Shown here: positions 54,156-63,450 of the stretch, piece by piece
How positions within the stretch are numbered: the first letter of the stretch is position 1
Layout: each line of letters starts with the position of its first letter
Assembly (NCBI RefSeq): GCF_032999765.1
Contig: NZ_CP136051.1
Location: 6,094,501-6,158,500 of the forward strand
DNA: 64,000 nucleotides
Source of the DNA: Imperialibacter roseus
GTDB lineage: Bacteria; Bacteroidota; Bacteroidia; Cytophagales; Cyclobacteriaceae
Direction of reading: 5' to 3'
Notes under the pieces: model-generated
The model's database searches: none
The model's input: only the letters and a program-made list of their open reading frames with translations
What the model was told of the DNA's origin: nothing
Translations under genes and position numbers: made by a program

Positions 54156-55385
54156 ATGGCCTGGAAAAATATGTCGACCATCGCTCCCAGATACGCTGAG
54201 GCTGATAATGTTGCAGATGTTTTTAAGCCTGCGCTTCCTTTATCGACCCGTATTACTGTGGCTGGGGCGGGTGCCTTTGGCGGGTGGACAGCGCTGAATT
54301 TGCTTGGGCTTGGCTACAAAGTAACGCTGTTTGACCCATGGGGTGCAGGCAATTCCCTGTCAAGTTCCGGTGGAGAAACAAGGTTGATGAGGAGCGTATA
54401 TGGAAGCAATAGCTTTTATACGAAGCTGGCCAATGACTCGTACGATATGTGGCTGGAAACGGAAGCCTGGGAAGGCAGAAAATTGCTGCAAACCACAGGC
54501 AATTTGTGGATGGTGGGTGAAAATGACAATGAAATGCGGAGTGCTGTCGCCCAGATGGATGGTTTGAACCTTCCCTACAAGATTTTCAAAGCCAGTGAAG
54601 TACCAGATCGATTTTCGTATATCAATTGCTCCGACCTTTCGCACCTGATCCTGGAAGAAAAAGCTGGTGTGCTTAAAGCCAGGGAAAGCTGCCAGGCGGT
54701 GCTGGAAAAATTTGTCTCTGAGGGAGGGCAATATGTTGCAGAGGCGCTAAAGCCTGGCGTGGTCAAAAATGGTAAAATAGGAACCTGTGAAACTTCATCA
54801 GGGGACAGGCATGAAACAGACATCTACCTGTTCGCTGTTGGACCATGGCTTAAGTCGTTGTTTCCGGAGGTGCTTGGACAAAACCTGGCTGTTACCCGGC
54901 AGGAAGTGCATTACTTTGGTTTGCCTGCTGCAAAAGCTAGTTTTTTTGAAGCAAATTTACCCAGCTGGATTGACATGTCCCATGATGGCGGCTTTTATGG
55001 CATTCCCGGGGGCTTTCAAAGGGGCTTTAAGGTAGCGTCTGACAAGCGGGGTCGTGAAATTGATCCAACAACCCAGAGCCGGATGCCAGAACAGCCGGAA
55101 GTAGAAAGGGCAAGGGACTATGTGCATCACAGGTTTCCCGGCCTGGGAAGTTTGCCGCTGGCCGAGTCCAGGGTCTGCCAATACACAAATACGCCCGATG
55201 GCAGTTTTATTCTGGATACGCATCCCGAAGCTTCGAACGTTTGGTTGCTGGGCGGAGGATCGGGCCATGGTTTCAAGCATGGGCCTGGCTTGGGAAAAAT
55301 GGCAGCAAGTATTATCGTCGGTCAGCAGGGCCTCCCTACTTTGCTCTCACTCAGCAGGTTTAAAAGTAGTGGTTTGATAGTATAA
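54156..55385 (+). CDS. FAD-dependent amine/amino-acid oxidase (monomeric sarcosine oxidase family)
   Basis: A 409-residue soluble flavoenzyme of the DAO fold. The Rossmann FAD motif is VAGAGAFGGW, followed by SGGETRLMRSVYG as in sarcosine and N-methyltryptophan oxidases. CQYTNTPDGSFILDTHP holds the Cys that links FAD covalently in sarcosine oxidase, and GGSGHGFKHGPGLG is the C-terminal flavin-binding strand. It oxidises a secondary amine or amino acid, giving H2O2. There are about 25 extra residues at the N-terminus before the FAD motif. It is a single gene. Confidence 0.87.
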   Translation: MAWKNMSTIAPRYAEADNVADVFKPALPLSTRITVAGAGAFGGWTALNLLGLGYKVTLFDPWGAGNSLSSSGGETRLMRSVYGSNSFYTKLANDSYDMWLETEAWEGRKLLQTTGNLWMVGENDNEMRSAVAQMDGLNLPYKIFKASEVPDRFSYINCSDLSHLILEEKAGVLKARESCQAVLEKFVSEGGQYVAEALKPGVVKNGKIGTCETSSGDRHETDIYLFAVGPWLKSLFPEVLGQNLAVTRQEVHYFGLPAAKASFFEANLPSWIDMSHDGGFYGIPGGFQRGFKVASDKRGREIDPTTQSRMPEQPEVERARDYVHHRFPGLGSLPLAESRVCQYTNTPDGSFILDTHPEASNVWLLGGGSGHGFKHGPGLGKMAASIIVGQQGLPTLLSLSRFKSSGLIV

Positions 55386-55471
55386 CTATTGTTATAAATT
55401 GGCGTTCAAATGAAAATATTGATGTATTTAGCTAAAGATTTGTCTAATACTATTCTAATAAAAGAGAATTA

Positions 55472-56455
55472 ATGAATACCTATCGCTGGGGGATTGTTGG
55501 ACTGGGGAGAATTGCCCACAAATTTGCGGAAGCGTTAAAAGTGATCCCCACTGCCCAGCTGGTAGCGGTGGCCTCCAGAGACAGAAAAAATGCGGAAGCT
55601 TTTGCTGAACGTTTTGAAGCAAAGACGTTTTACGACAACTATGAAGATCTCATCCTCGACAAGGAAGTTGACATAGTTTACATTGCCACTACACATCCGT
55701 CCCACGCATCGCTGGCCAAGGCCTGTCTGCGTTTTGGCAAGCCAGTTCTTTGTGAGAAGCCGTTCGCCATGAATTACCAGCAGGCCAAAGAGGTATATGA
55801 GGTGGCCCGTGAGTCAGGTGTGTTTATAATGGAGGCTTTGTGGACACGGTTTCTTCCGTCGATGAAGCGGGTGATTGAGATAGTGAAAAAGGAAGAGATC
55901 GGTCATGTTGTTTCTATCCAGGCTGATTTTGGTTTCAAAGCTCCCTATGATCCTGGAGCCCGGCTTTTCAACAAAGAATTAGGCGGCGGGGCATTGCTCG
56001 ACGTGGGTATTTACCCTGTTTTTCTCACGACAGCTCTTCTGGGGGAGCCGACAAAAATACAGGCCAGCGGAGTGATTGGGCCAACCGGGGTAGATGAGCA
56101 GTGTGCCATGCTGCTGGAGTATGACAATGGGGCAATTGCCTGCCTTTCGTGCTCCATTATTTCAAATAATACTCAGGTGGCCAGCATCAACGGGTCGAAG
56201 AGTCGTATCCAGATTGATCAGCCTTTTTGGGGACAAACCAATATCAATATTTTTACCGATTGGAAGCCCCGGGGGCTTGTGAAGTTTGACTACCCGAGCA
56301 ACGGCCTCAACTATCAGATAGCGGAAGTGCACAAATGCCTGGATGAAGGCAAAACAGAGAGCGATCTTTGGAGCTATGGCGACAGCCTCCTTGTATTAAA
56401 GACCCTCGACAGAATCAGGGAAAAAATTGGGTTGAAGTATGAGGCGGATGTTTAA
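55472..56455 (+). CDS. Gfo/Idh/MocA-family oxidoreductase
   Basis: A 327-residue NAD(P)-dependent dehydrogenase. The N-terminal Rossmann fold has GLGRIAHKFAEAL, a later CEKPFAMN with the conserved Lys, and the C-terminal alpha/beta domain has GGGALLDVGIYPV with the catalytic His replaced by Tyr-type residues common in dihydrodiol dehydrogenase relatives. Likely acts on a sugar, inositol or related diol. It ends 4 bases inside the convergent GroES-like gene. Confidence 0.9.
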   Translation: MNTYRWGIVGLGRIAHKFAEALKVIPTAQLVAVASRDRKNAEAFAERFEAKTFYDNYEDLILDKEVDIVYIATTHPSHASLAKACLRFGKPVLCEKPFAMNYQQAKEVYEVARESGVFIMEALWTRFLPSMKRVIEIVKKEEIGHVVSIQADFGFKAPYDPGARLFNKELGGGALLDVGIYPVFLTTALLGEPTKIQASGVIGPTGVDEQCAMLLEYDNGAIACLSCSIISNNTQVASINGSKSRIQIDQPFWGQTNINIFTDWKPRGLVKFDYPSNGLNYQIAEVHKCLDEGKTESDLWSYGDSLLVLKTLDRIREKIGLKYEADV

Positions 56456-56832
56456 TCAAACAAATCCTCTTCCCGCTCCAGCATCAAAATAGCCGACTGC
56501 GGCACAATGAAGTACTTTTCTCCCTTGTAGTGCACCTCGAAGGCAGCCTTTTGCAGGAAAATAGCCATGTCACCTTCTTTGGCTTGTAGGGGCACGTATT
56601 TTACCTTATCCTCCTCGGCTTTCCACGGCTCGTCATCATCGGTTTGCATAGGGATGGGGTAGCCAGGGCCGGCTTTCACGATATAACCGCTTTGTATTTT
56701 TTCTTTCTCCTGCACTCCCGGAGGCAGGTAAAGCCCACTTTCGGTTTTCTCTGATTCCTTTTTTGGCTTGACCAATACCCTGTCGCCCACTATCACCAGC
56801 TTTTTCAGCTTGTTGTCTACTGTCAATTCCAT
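56452..56832 (-). CDS. GroES-like co-chaperonin with an acidic insertion
   Basis: A 126-residue Cpn10-fold protein, longer than GroES (about 97). The opening KLVIVGDRVLVKPKK, the mobile-loop region KTESGLYLPPGVQEKEKIQSGYIVKAGPG and the C-terminal FIVPQSAILML match the family; between the strands lies an insertion with YPIPMQTDDDEPWK. No GroEL gene is near, and this variant is common beside the true GroES in Bacteroidota. An ATG five codons earlier is possible. It lies 59 bases after rmuC ends on the same strand. Confidence 0.87.
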   Translation of the reverse strand: MELTVDNKLKKLVIVGDRVLVKPKKESEKTESGLYLPPGVQEKEKIQSGYIVKAGPGYPIPMQTDDDEPWKAEEDKVKYVPLQAKEGDMAIFLQKAAFEVHYKGEKYFIVPQSAILMLEREEDLFD

Positions 56833-56891
56833 TCTTTTTTCCTTCATCAGGTTTCAAAGTTACTCTTAAACCAAAAAATGCACAAAACAGT

Positions 56892-58226
56892 TTAGTCCAT
56901 TGATCTGTCGATGAGCCTTTGGTCAAGTTGCCTGGTGGTTTTAGCTCCCAGCTCTCTCAACCGCTCGGTTTTGCGAACAAGGTTGTCCTTGCCATCTACC
57001 AGCTTATTCATGGCTGCATCATAGTTTTCCTTGGTCTGTTTAAGGCTGTTGCCCACCTTCACCAAGTCGGCCACGAAGCCATCGAACTTGTCATAGAGTG
57101 CGCCGGCTTGCCTGGCAATCTCTTCAGCATTTTTGTTCTGCATGTCCTGCTTCCATATGTACGAGATAGTGCGCAGGGTGGCAAGGAGTGTGGTGGTAGA
57201 TACCAGCACGATGTTTTTGTCCAGCCCTTTTTCATAGAGCGCATGATCCTCTTTGTAAGCAACAGTCAGTGCAGGTTCGTTTGCCACAAACATCATCACG
57301 TAGTCGGGCTGGCTGATTTCGTAGAGATTTTGATAATTGCGCTCGCTGAGCAACTTGATATGACTGTAAATGCTATCAATATGCAGCTTCAGGAATTTGG
57401 CTTGTTCCAGGTCGTTTTCAGCATTGAAAAAATTAGTGTAGGCCGTTAGCGACACTTTTGAATCGAGTACCAGGTACTTATCATCCGGAAGTTTGATAAT
57501 GTAGTCAGGGCGCTGATTGGAGCCGTCCTCATTCTTGAAGTTCTTCTCTTTGAAGTAGTGGATGTCTTTTTGGAGTCCGGCTTTTTCCAGGATCGCCTCC
57601 AGCTGCATTTCCCCCCAGCTTCCCTGTGATTTGCTGTCGCCTTTCAAGGCTCGGGTGAGGTTCTCCGCTTCTTTGGTGATCTGCTGGTTCAGCTCCCGAA
57701 GGTTTTTGATTTGCTCGCTCAGGCTGCTGTTCCACTTCAGGCTTTCTTTGTTGGTGTCTTCCACCTTTTTTTCAAACTCAGCTATTTTTTCTCGCAGCGG
57801 ATTGAGCACCTCGGCTATGTTGGTCTTGTTCTGGTCAGTGAATTTTTTGCTTTTTTCTTCAAAGATTTCCTGAGCAAGGTGCTTGAACTCTACAGTGAAA
57901 CGCTGCTGAAGCTCTGCTACCTCTTTTTTGTGCTCTTCCAGCCTCTCCTGTAGATTTTTATAATTGGCTTCCAGCGTAGAGTTGCGTGTGCTCAGCTGAA
58001 TTACCTTTTCCCTTTCTGCCTTAATCTCCTGCACATATCCGGCTGCTTCTTTCTCCACATCTTCCAACTTGCCCTTCAGTAAGGCGTTTTGCGTATTCTG
58101 CTCATTGCTTTTTGCCTCGAACTCACGTTGCAAGCTTTGTTTGGTAGTCGACTGTCTGGCTAGCAGGACAAGTGCTGTAGCCACCAAGCCAATGGCCAAT
58201 CCGATAAGGAGCGAAATCAAATCCAT
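56892..58226 (-). CDS. rmuC: DNA recombination protein RmuC
   Basis: A 444-residue protein. An N-terminal membrane helix (residues 3-20) anchors a coiled coil (about 25-190), then the RmuC nuclease-like domain with SKSQGSWGEMQLEAILEKAGL, RPDYIIKLPDDKYLVLDSKVS and DYVMMFVANEPAL. RmuC limits inversions at short inverted repeats and relates to the PD-(D/E)xK fold; Asp and Lys in the VLDSKVS segment are likely active-site residues. It is probably single, with GroES-like downstream. Confidence 0.93.
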   Translation of the reverse strand: MDLISLLIGLAIGLVATALVLLARQSTTKQSLQREFEAKSNEQNTQNALLKGKLEDVEKEAAGYVQEIKAEREKVIQLSTRNSTLEANYKNLQERLEEHKKEVAELQQRFTVEFKHLAQEIFEEKSKKFTDQNKTNIAEVLNPLREKIAEFEKKVEDTNKESLKWNSSLSEQIKNLRELNQQITKEAENLTRALKGDSKSQGSWGEMQLEAILEKAGLQKDIHYFKEKNFKNEDGSNQRPDYIIKLPDDKYLVLDSKVSLTAYTNFFNAENDLEQAKFLKLHIDSIYSHIKLLSERNYQNLYEISQPDYVMMFVANEPALTVAYKEDHALYEKGLDKNIVLVSTTTLLATLRTISYIWKQDMQNKNAEEIARQAGALYDKFDGFVADLVKVGNSLKQTKENYDAAMNKLVDGKDNLVRKTERLRELGAKTTRQLDQRLIDRSMD

Positions 58227-58764
58227 GGTTAACGTGTAAGAAATTTAGAGCCGAAAATAGTGCTGCTAAGTTAAGACCTTCGCTACCCTTTTATTCCCTG
58301 ATGTGCCACTAATTTTCATTTATTGCCCGCAATCGTAAGTGGGCAAATGTATTATCCCGAAATACGTTGATGGGTTAAAGGTGTATTACTAAAACAGACC
58401 CGCACGAAGTATAAAATGATTTTCAAAGCAGTTTTAGCCTTGATGGTGCCCGGCTCGTATATTGGCCAGCACAAGTTCAGGGGGTAAAATAGCCAATCTT
58501 GATTGAGTAAAAAACCTTAACTGAGCAGTGGGATTCTGTGTCCGGCTAGATACAACAAAGATTGATATCGCACCACAGGTTTCGTGACTACTTTTTTTTT
58601 CTATAGAACTTGTACAAGTACCTGGGTCAACTTTCTGAACCGTATCAAAAGCAAGCCGAAGGGCCATAGAGAGATAGTTAAATAAAAGGCAATATGAACC
58701 ACAAACGATCTGGCAATAGATAGGGGTTGATGCAGCGATGATTGACTTTAAAGCATGCTCTTAC
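58227..58764. other. Gene-free stretch upstream of the antiporter pseudogene
   Basis: No plausible gene on either strand in about 540 bases. It holds an 8-bp hairpin at 58323-58346 (no T tract) and a run of eight T near 58590. The missing N-terminal part of the antiporter would be expected here but no trace of its sequence is recognised in any frame, suggesting a deletion or rearrangement with a junction near 58763. Confidence 0.5.
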
Positions 58765-59735
58765 CCCATGGCCTACTTTCTCACCATCACTCTTGTAGGA
58801 ATTGAACAGATGCACGAGTTAGATTTTGTTGCGGCGCTGGGGAGCCTCTTCTTTCGATTTGCTTGGGAGGAGCCTCTGGTTTCCTCTTCGGGAAGCTAAG
58901 CAAGCTGGTGATCAACAAAATCAAGCTGGATTTCGAAGGACTATATACTGTGCTTGCAGTCACGTTGTGCTTTATTACGTTCTCCGTCACCGATTTTATT
59001 GGGGGCAACGGCTTTCTGGCAGTTTACATCTGTGCGGTGATGTTGGGCAACACCAATCTCATCCACAAAAGCTCCACTATCAAATTCTTTGATGGGGTGG
59101 CCTGGCTGATGCAGATCATATTGTTCCTTACGCTGGGGCTATTGGTTTTTCCATCCCAAATCATTCCCATCATTTCGATTGGTCTTCCTATTGCCTTGTT
59201 TATGATCCTGGTTGCAAGACCTTTGAGTGTGTTTGTGAGTCTGGCGGCCTTCAGGCTCGGGCTTCGCACCAAGCTCTCTATCTCGTGGTTTGGTTTGCGG
59301 GGCGCTGTGCCCATCGTTTTCGCCACCTATCCCATGGTGGCAGGTGTGGAAAATGCTGATATAATTTTTAATATCGTTTTCTTCATCACTTTGCTGTCAG
59401 TGACCATTCAGGGGATCACCATTTCCTTTATGGCCAAATTATTGGGAGTGAAGGACGCCGACAAGGAACCTGAGGGGTTGAGCTTCGGTTTCATCGAAAA
59501 TGTGAAAGGCACTTCCTCGGAAATACTGGTAAGGGCGGGCAGCAGTGTCGTAGGAAGAAAATTTACCAACTGGACATACCTCCGTCAGTACTGGTGGTAA
59601 TGATCAAACGGGACAAAAAGTATTTTGTGCCCCGGGGGAGCCACAGAGCTGTTGGAAGGCGACATCCTGTATATCATTGGAGACGATACCAGCAGCATAG
59701 ACTCGACCAGAGAGCTTTACGCCTTGCGCAAGTGA
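58765..59735 (+). pseudogene. Truncated, frameshifted K+/H+ (NhaP2/CvrA-like) antiporter
   Basis: A remnant of an antiporter of the CPA1/NhaP2 type. The frame at 58765 reads PMAYFLTITLVG, continues in another frame as GGASGFLFGKLSKL with the membrane region through GLRGAVPIVFATYP, then shifts again to DIPPSVLVVMIKRDKKYFVPRG, and once more to ELLEGDILYIIGDDTSSIDSTRELYALRK before TGA at 59733-59735. Three single-base changes, each in or beside a homopolymer (T near 58858, A near 59563, G near 59635), separate the pieces. The N-terminal ~170 residues are absent. Either a decayed gene or partly sequencing error; the N-terminal loss argues for decay. Confidence 0.82.
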
Positions 59736-59860
59736 CTCAGCGCAGGTACTTTTCCCTGACTATGCCTTTACTGCTCTATCGTTTTATATGTATTCACGCT
59801 AAGTTCAGCCGTGGCAGCAATTGTTACCGGCTGTGTCTTCATATAACCTGTCAGCTAACC

Positions 59861-61336
59861 TCAAAAGCTATTTACCTCCTTCGCCGTCCGGTTGCCCGAC
59901 TCAATAGCACCCTGTATCCACCCATGGTAGGCGGAAGCATGCTCCCCGGCAAAGTGGATGCGGCCTTCGGCCGTGATGAGGTGGGGCAGGTGTTGTGTTA
60001 AGTCATTGGGTGTGCCAATGGCGTGCGCATACCCGGCCCAGGGGTCCTCACCCCATACTTTAATAAACGCCCCTTCCAGCTGCGGCTTGAGGCCGGGAAA
60101 AACCGAGTCGACATGGTTGGCAGAAAAGGCCAGGCGCTCCTCAGCACTCATTGTCATAAACTTACCAGCGTCCCTGCCTTTCACATAGTGAGCGATAATG
60201 CCCCGGGTGGCTTCCGACTCATAGTGTGGGTCCCAGATTTCGGAAGGCAGGTCAGTAGCAGCAAAGCCCGTCAGGCCGTCCTTTCTCCAGTAGCGGTCTC
60301 TTGCCTGCATGGCTGTGCGGCCGAGGTTCCAGCCCCCCATATTGTTGATAGCAGTTTGTTTGGGACTTGAAAGCTTCTTCACAAAATCCATTTTCTTCAG
60401 CACAGGCAAGGGCAGGGTACAAATCACCCTGTCGGCCCTGAGTGTGGAGCGTTCACCTCCTCTATCCACGGTTACGCTTACACCCGTCTCATCCTGATCG
60501 ACGGCCAGCACTTTGGTGCCGTATTGTATCAATTGCCCAAGGTCTTTGGCCAACGCACGTGGCAGCAGGTCATTGCCTCCCACAATCTTATTGCGAGTGG
60601 CGCCAAACGACAGGCTTGTCTCCCGAACCATTTCAAGAATCGAGAAGTAGAGGCCTTTTTCTCCTGCTTCTTCCCAGCCCAGCATCAGTGCACCAGCGAT
60701 ATCCGAGCTGTAGCCTTCGCTCACAAGAAACTCTTTGAAAGTAAGCTTGTCGTAACCTGCGATGGATGCTGGCGGCCAGCTCAAATCCCGGGCATCACCC
60801 ACCTGGGCCATGATGGATTGAAACGGTTGCGTACTAATGCCCGCCCAGTCCATAGCGACTTCTTTGGGGGTGAGCGAAAACGGGTAATCTTTCAAGGGAG
60901 CTGGTTGGTTGCTGGTATAGCGGATCTTTTTTCCCTTTACCATGTGCAGCAAACCACCTTCAGAGGGGTTGAATGGATATAACTCAAGCCCGTATTGCTT
61001 TACGTATTTCATAGTCCACTCATGGTCTTCAGGGATACGGGCGGCACCCATGTCGGCATAGAGTCCGTCGGCAAACATGTTCCGGGCAGTGAACACACGA
61101 CCTCCGGCTCGCATCTGGCCTTCAATAATTTGCACCTCATGGCCCAGGTTGCGCAATTCCATGCCAGCAGATAACCCGGACATGCCTGCGCCGATAATGA
61201 TGACTTTCTGCTTATCGCCCCGTCTCATTTTCCAGGGGTCGTTGACGGACAGTGCCTGTATGGGCTGTGTGGCCAAAGCGGCTGCGAGAATTGAACCGAG
61301 TTTTACAAAGTCCCGGCGGGTAAAGGTAGGGCGCAT
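59861..61336 (-). CDS. Tat-exported flavin amine oxidase
   Basis: A 491-residue FAD enzyme of the monoamine/L-amino-acid oxidase family. The N-terminal TRRDFVKLG followed by a hydrophobic stretch is a twin-arginine signal, so it folds with FAD in the cytosol and is exported. FAD motifs: VIIIGAGMSGLSAGMELRNLGHEV, GGRVFTAR and the C-terminal GRIHFAGEHASAYHGWIQGAIESG. It probably acts on an amino acid or polyamine in the periplasm, giving H2O2. It is a single gene convergent with the antiporter pseudogene. Confidence 0.92.
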   Translation of the reverse strand: MRPTFTRRDFVKLGSILAAALATQPIQALSVNDPWKMRRGDKQKVIIIGAGMSGLSAGMELRNLGHEVQIIEGQMRAGGRVFTARNMFADGLYADMGAARIPEDHEWTMKYVKQYGLELYPFNPSEGGLLHMVKGKKIRYTSNQPAPLKDYPFSLTPKEVAMDWAGISTQPFQSIMAQVGDARDLSWPPASIAGYDKLTFKEFLVSEGYSSDIAGALMLGWEEAGEKGLYFSILEMVRETSLSFGATRNKIVGGNDLLPRALAKDLGQLIQYGTKVLAVDQDETGVSVTVDRGGERSTLRADRVICTLPLPVLKKMDFVKKLSSPKQTAINNMGGWNLGRTAMQARDRYWRKDGLTGFAATDLPSEIWDPHYESEATRGIIAHYVKGRDAGKFMTMSAEERLAFSANHVDSVFPGLKPQLEGAFIKVWGEDPWAGYAHAIGTPNDLTQHLPHLITAEGRIHFAGEHASAYHGWIQGAIESGNRTAKEVNSF

Positions 61337-61638
61337 GGTGTGGTTGGGTTAACGGATAAAATAACTTGATAGCAGATGACACATGCTTCGGTGCTGGCTT
61401 TTCGAAGATGTTACAAAAAATGAAAGTACAGAATTTCATAATAATTCGCTTGCTTTGATAAATACCATCCGCAGCCAAGTCGCACACTAAATGAGATTTT
61501 TTATCCTGTTCTTAAAGTAATCCATGCTGCCAGTGCGTCTTTCTGACAGGGCGCCCGTCTTCGGTAGAACTATTTGCCCTGCTAAATCAGTTACTAATCC
61601 GTTAACTTACAACCGAGAAACCAACCATCCCTTTTTTC
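61337..61638. other. Divergent intergenic region, no gene seen
   Basis: About 300 bases between the divergent amine oxidase and ABC exporter genes. No reading frame of note, no tRNA and no clean promoter match were found; a loose CAGGGC/GCCCTG pair is present near 61550-61585 without a T tract. Confidence 0.5.
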
Positions 61639-63381
61639 ATGTCCAAACCGAAATCAAAAGTAACCGTAGCTCAGGCGTTCAAAGATTTTATCTGGCCACG
61701 TCGCAAGATTGTGGCAGTTGGCCTGGTGCTCATCATCATTAGTCGCCTGGCCAGCTTAGTGCTGCCGGGAGCGACCAAATACCTGATCGACGATGTCATC
61801 GTCAATCAGGATTTACACATGCTTAAACTCTTGCTCATAGCGGTGGTGGCATCCATTACCTTGCAGGCCGTGACGTCGTTTTCTCTCACCCGCCTGCTTA
61901 GCGTAGAGGCCCAGCTGCTCATTAGTAAACTCAGAGCACAGGTACAGCGAAAGATTTTGTCGCTGCCTATTTCGTATTTTGATAACAACAAGTCAGGCGC
62001 CTTAGTCAGCCGTGTCATGAGCGATGTGGAAGGCGTGCGAAACCTCGTCGGCACCGGCCTTGTTCAACTGGTTGGCGGCAGCATTACTGCCGTTATTTCG
62101 CTGGTGCTGCTGATTCGCATCAGCCCCATGATGACGTTCTACGTGTTGGTGCCGGTAGGTATTTTCGCCTTTATCGCCATGAAGGCCTTTGGGAAAATTC
62201 GCCCTATTTTTCGGGAGCGTGGTGTGATCAACGCCGAAGTAACAGGCCGCCTCACAGAAACCTTGAATGGCGTTCGGGTGATCAAGGGCTTCAACGCCGA
62301 AGAGCAGGAAAACAATACTTTTGCAGCTGGCGTGGAGCGGCTTTTTCAAAATGTGAAAGCAAGCCTTACCGCCACCGCATTAGTGACCAGCTCCGCTACT
62401 TTCCTGCTTGGCTTGGCCTCCACAGGCATTATGGGCATTGGTGGCTACCAGATCATCACCAACGAGATGACAATGGGTGATTTCATTGCTTTCACCCTCT
62501 ACCTGGGCTTTATGATAGCACCCATTGTGCAAATGAGCAATATCGGCAGCCAGCTAACTGAGGCCTTTGCAGGACTTGACCGCACAGAGGAGATCATGAA
62601 CATGGATCCTGAAGACATGCCTGAGGAAAGGCCAATACAGCTGAAAAAGCTGAAAGGTGATTATGCCTTTGAGAATGTCAGTTTTGCTTATGAAGAAGGC
62701 AAAGAAGTGATCCATGATATTACGTTCACCGCTCCCTCTGGTTCGGTGACAGCCCTGGTGGGCTCTTCAGGGTCGGGCAAGACCACCATAGCGGGTTTGG
62801 CAGCCACCTTCCTCACGCCAAAATCCGGCCGCATTACGCTCGACGGGGAGGACTTGTCGAAAGTGGGGCTGAAAAGCTTCCGCCAGTACCTGGGCGTAGT
62901 ATTACAGGACGATTTTCTTTTTGAAGGGACGATAAGGGAAAATATCTTATTCCCAAGGCCCAGCGCCACAGAAGAGGAGCTGAAAAATGCGGTAACGGCC
63001 GCCTATGTGCATGAGTTCACCGACCGGTTTGAAGAGGGGCTGGACACAGTAATTGGTGAAAGAGGCGTTAAACTTTCGGGTGGACAGCGCCAGCGTATTG
63101 CCATTGCCAGGGCCATTCTGGCCAACCCTAAAGTGATCATTCTGGACGAGGCTACCTCGAACCTGGATACCGAAAGCGAGTCGATGATCCAAAAGAGTTT
63201 GGCAGAGCTGATGAAGGACCGTACCACGTTTGTCATTGCTCACCGCCTCAGCACCATCCGCCGGGCAGACCAGATCCTGGTGATTGAGCAAGGAAAAATT
63301 GCTGAAAGAGGTACACATGAAGAGCTGATAGAGAAAAAAGGCAGGTACTTTGATTTGTATACTTATCAGGCGAGGATTTAA
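61639..63381 (+). CDS. ABC exporter, fused permease and ATPase (MsbA-like)
   Basis: A 580-residue half-transporter. Six membrane helices in residues ~20-310, then the ATPase domain with Walker A GSSGSGKTT (near residue 377), signature LSGGQRQR, Walker B VIILDEATSNLD and IAHRLSTIRRAD. The helix region PGATKYLIDDVIVNQDLHMLK is typical of MsbA/LmrA exporters of lipids or drugs. Starts at ATG 61639. It is convergent with the formyl-THF cyclo-ligase gene across a repeat-rich gap. Confidence 0.93.
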   Translation: MSKPKSKVTVAQAFKDFIWPRRKIVAVGLVLIIISRLASLVLPGATKYLIDDVIVNQDLHMLKLLLIAVVASITLQAVTSFSLTRLLSVEAQLLISKLRAQVQRKILSLPISYFDNNKSGALVSRVMSDVEGVRNLVGTGLVQLVGGSITAVISLVLLIRISPMMTFYVLVPVGIFAFIAMKAFGKIRPIFRERGVINAEVTGRLTETLNGVRVIKGFNAEEQENNTFAAGVERLFQNVKASLTATALVTSSATFLLGLASTGIMGIGGYQIITNEMTMGDFIAFTLYLGFMIAPIVQMSNIGSQLTEAFAGLDRTEEIMNMDPEDMPEERPIQLKKLKGDYAFENVSFAYEEGKEVIHDITFTAPSGSVTALVGSSGSGKTTIAGLAATFLTPKSGRITLDGEDLSKVGLKSFRQYLGVVLQDDFLFEGTIRENILFPRPSATEEELKNAVTAAYVHEFTDRFEEGLDTVIGERGVKLSGGQRQRIAIARAILANPKVIILDEATSNLDTESESMIQKSLAELMKDRTTFVIAHRLSTIRRADQILVIEQGKIAERGTHEELIEKKGRYFDLYTYQARI

Positions 63382-63385
63382 GGAA

Positions 63386-63442
63386 GGTAAACGGTAATCA
63401 GTAGACAGTAAGTGGTGGCTGGCTTCCCAGTAACTACTTACT
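63386..63442. repeat. Degenerate heptamer repeat forming a mirrored hairpin
   Basis: After the ABC exporter stop, GGTAAAC, GGTAATC, AGTAGAC, AGTAAGT and GGTGGCT follow each other in 7-base register (63386-63420). The right side (63433-63442) carries the complement, so AGTAAGTGGT (63407-63416) pairs with ACTACTTACT with one G-T pair, over a 16-base loop. It may act as a two-way terminator for the convergent genes or as a dispersed repeat. Confidence 0.5.
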
Positions 63443-63450
63443 ATCGGTTA

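Noticed and set aside
55381-55405. TATAAC/GTTATA palindrome after the amine oxidase gene
   Set aside because: AT-only 6-bp stem without a T tract; not a credible terminator.
58323-58346. 8-bp hairpin TTGCCCGC with GTGGGCAA
   Set aside because: No T tract and no gene ending beside it; left as a minor observation in the gene-free stretch.
58434-58667. 77-codon minus-strand frame upstream of the antiporter pseudogene
   Set aside because: Low-complexity mix of residues with no motif and no hallmark of a real gene; read as chance.
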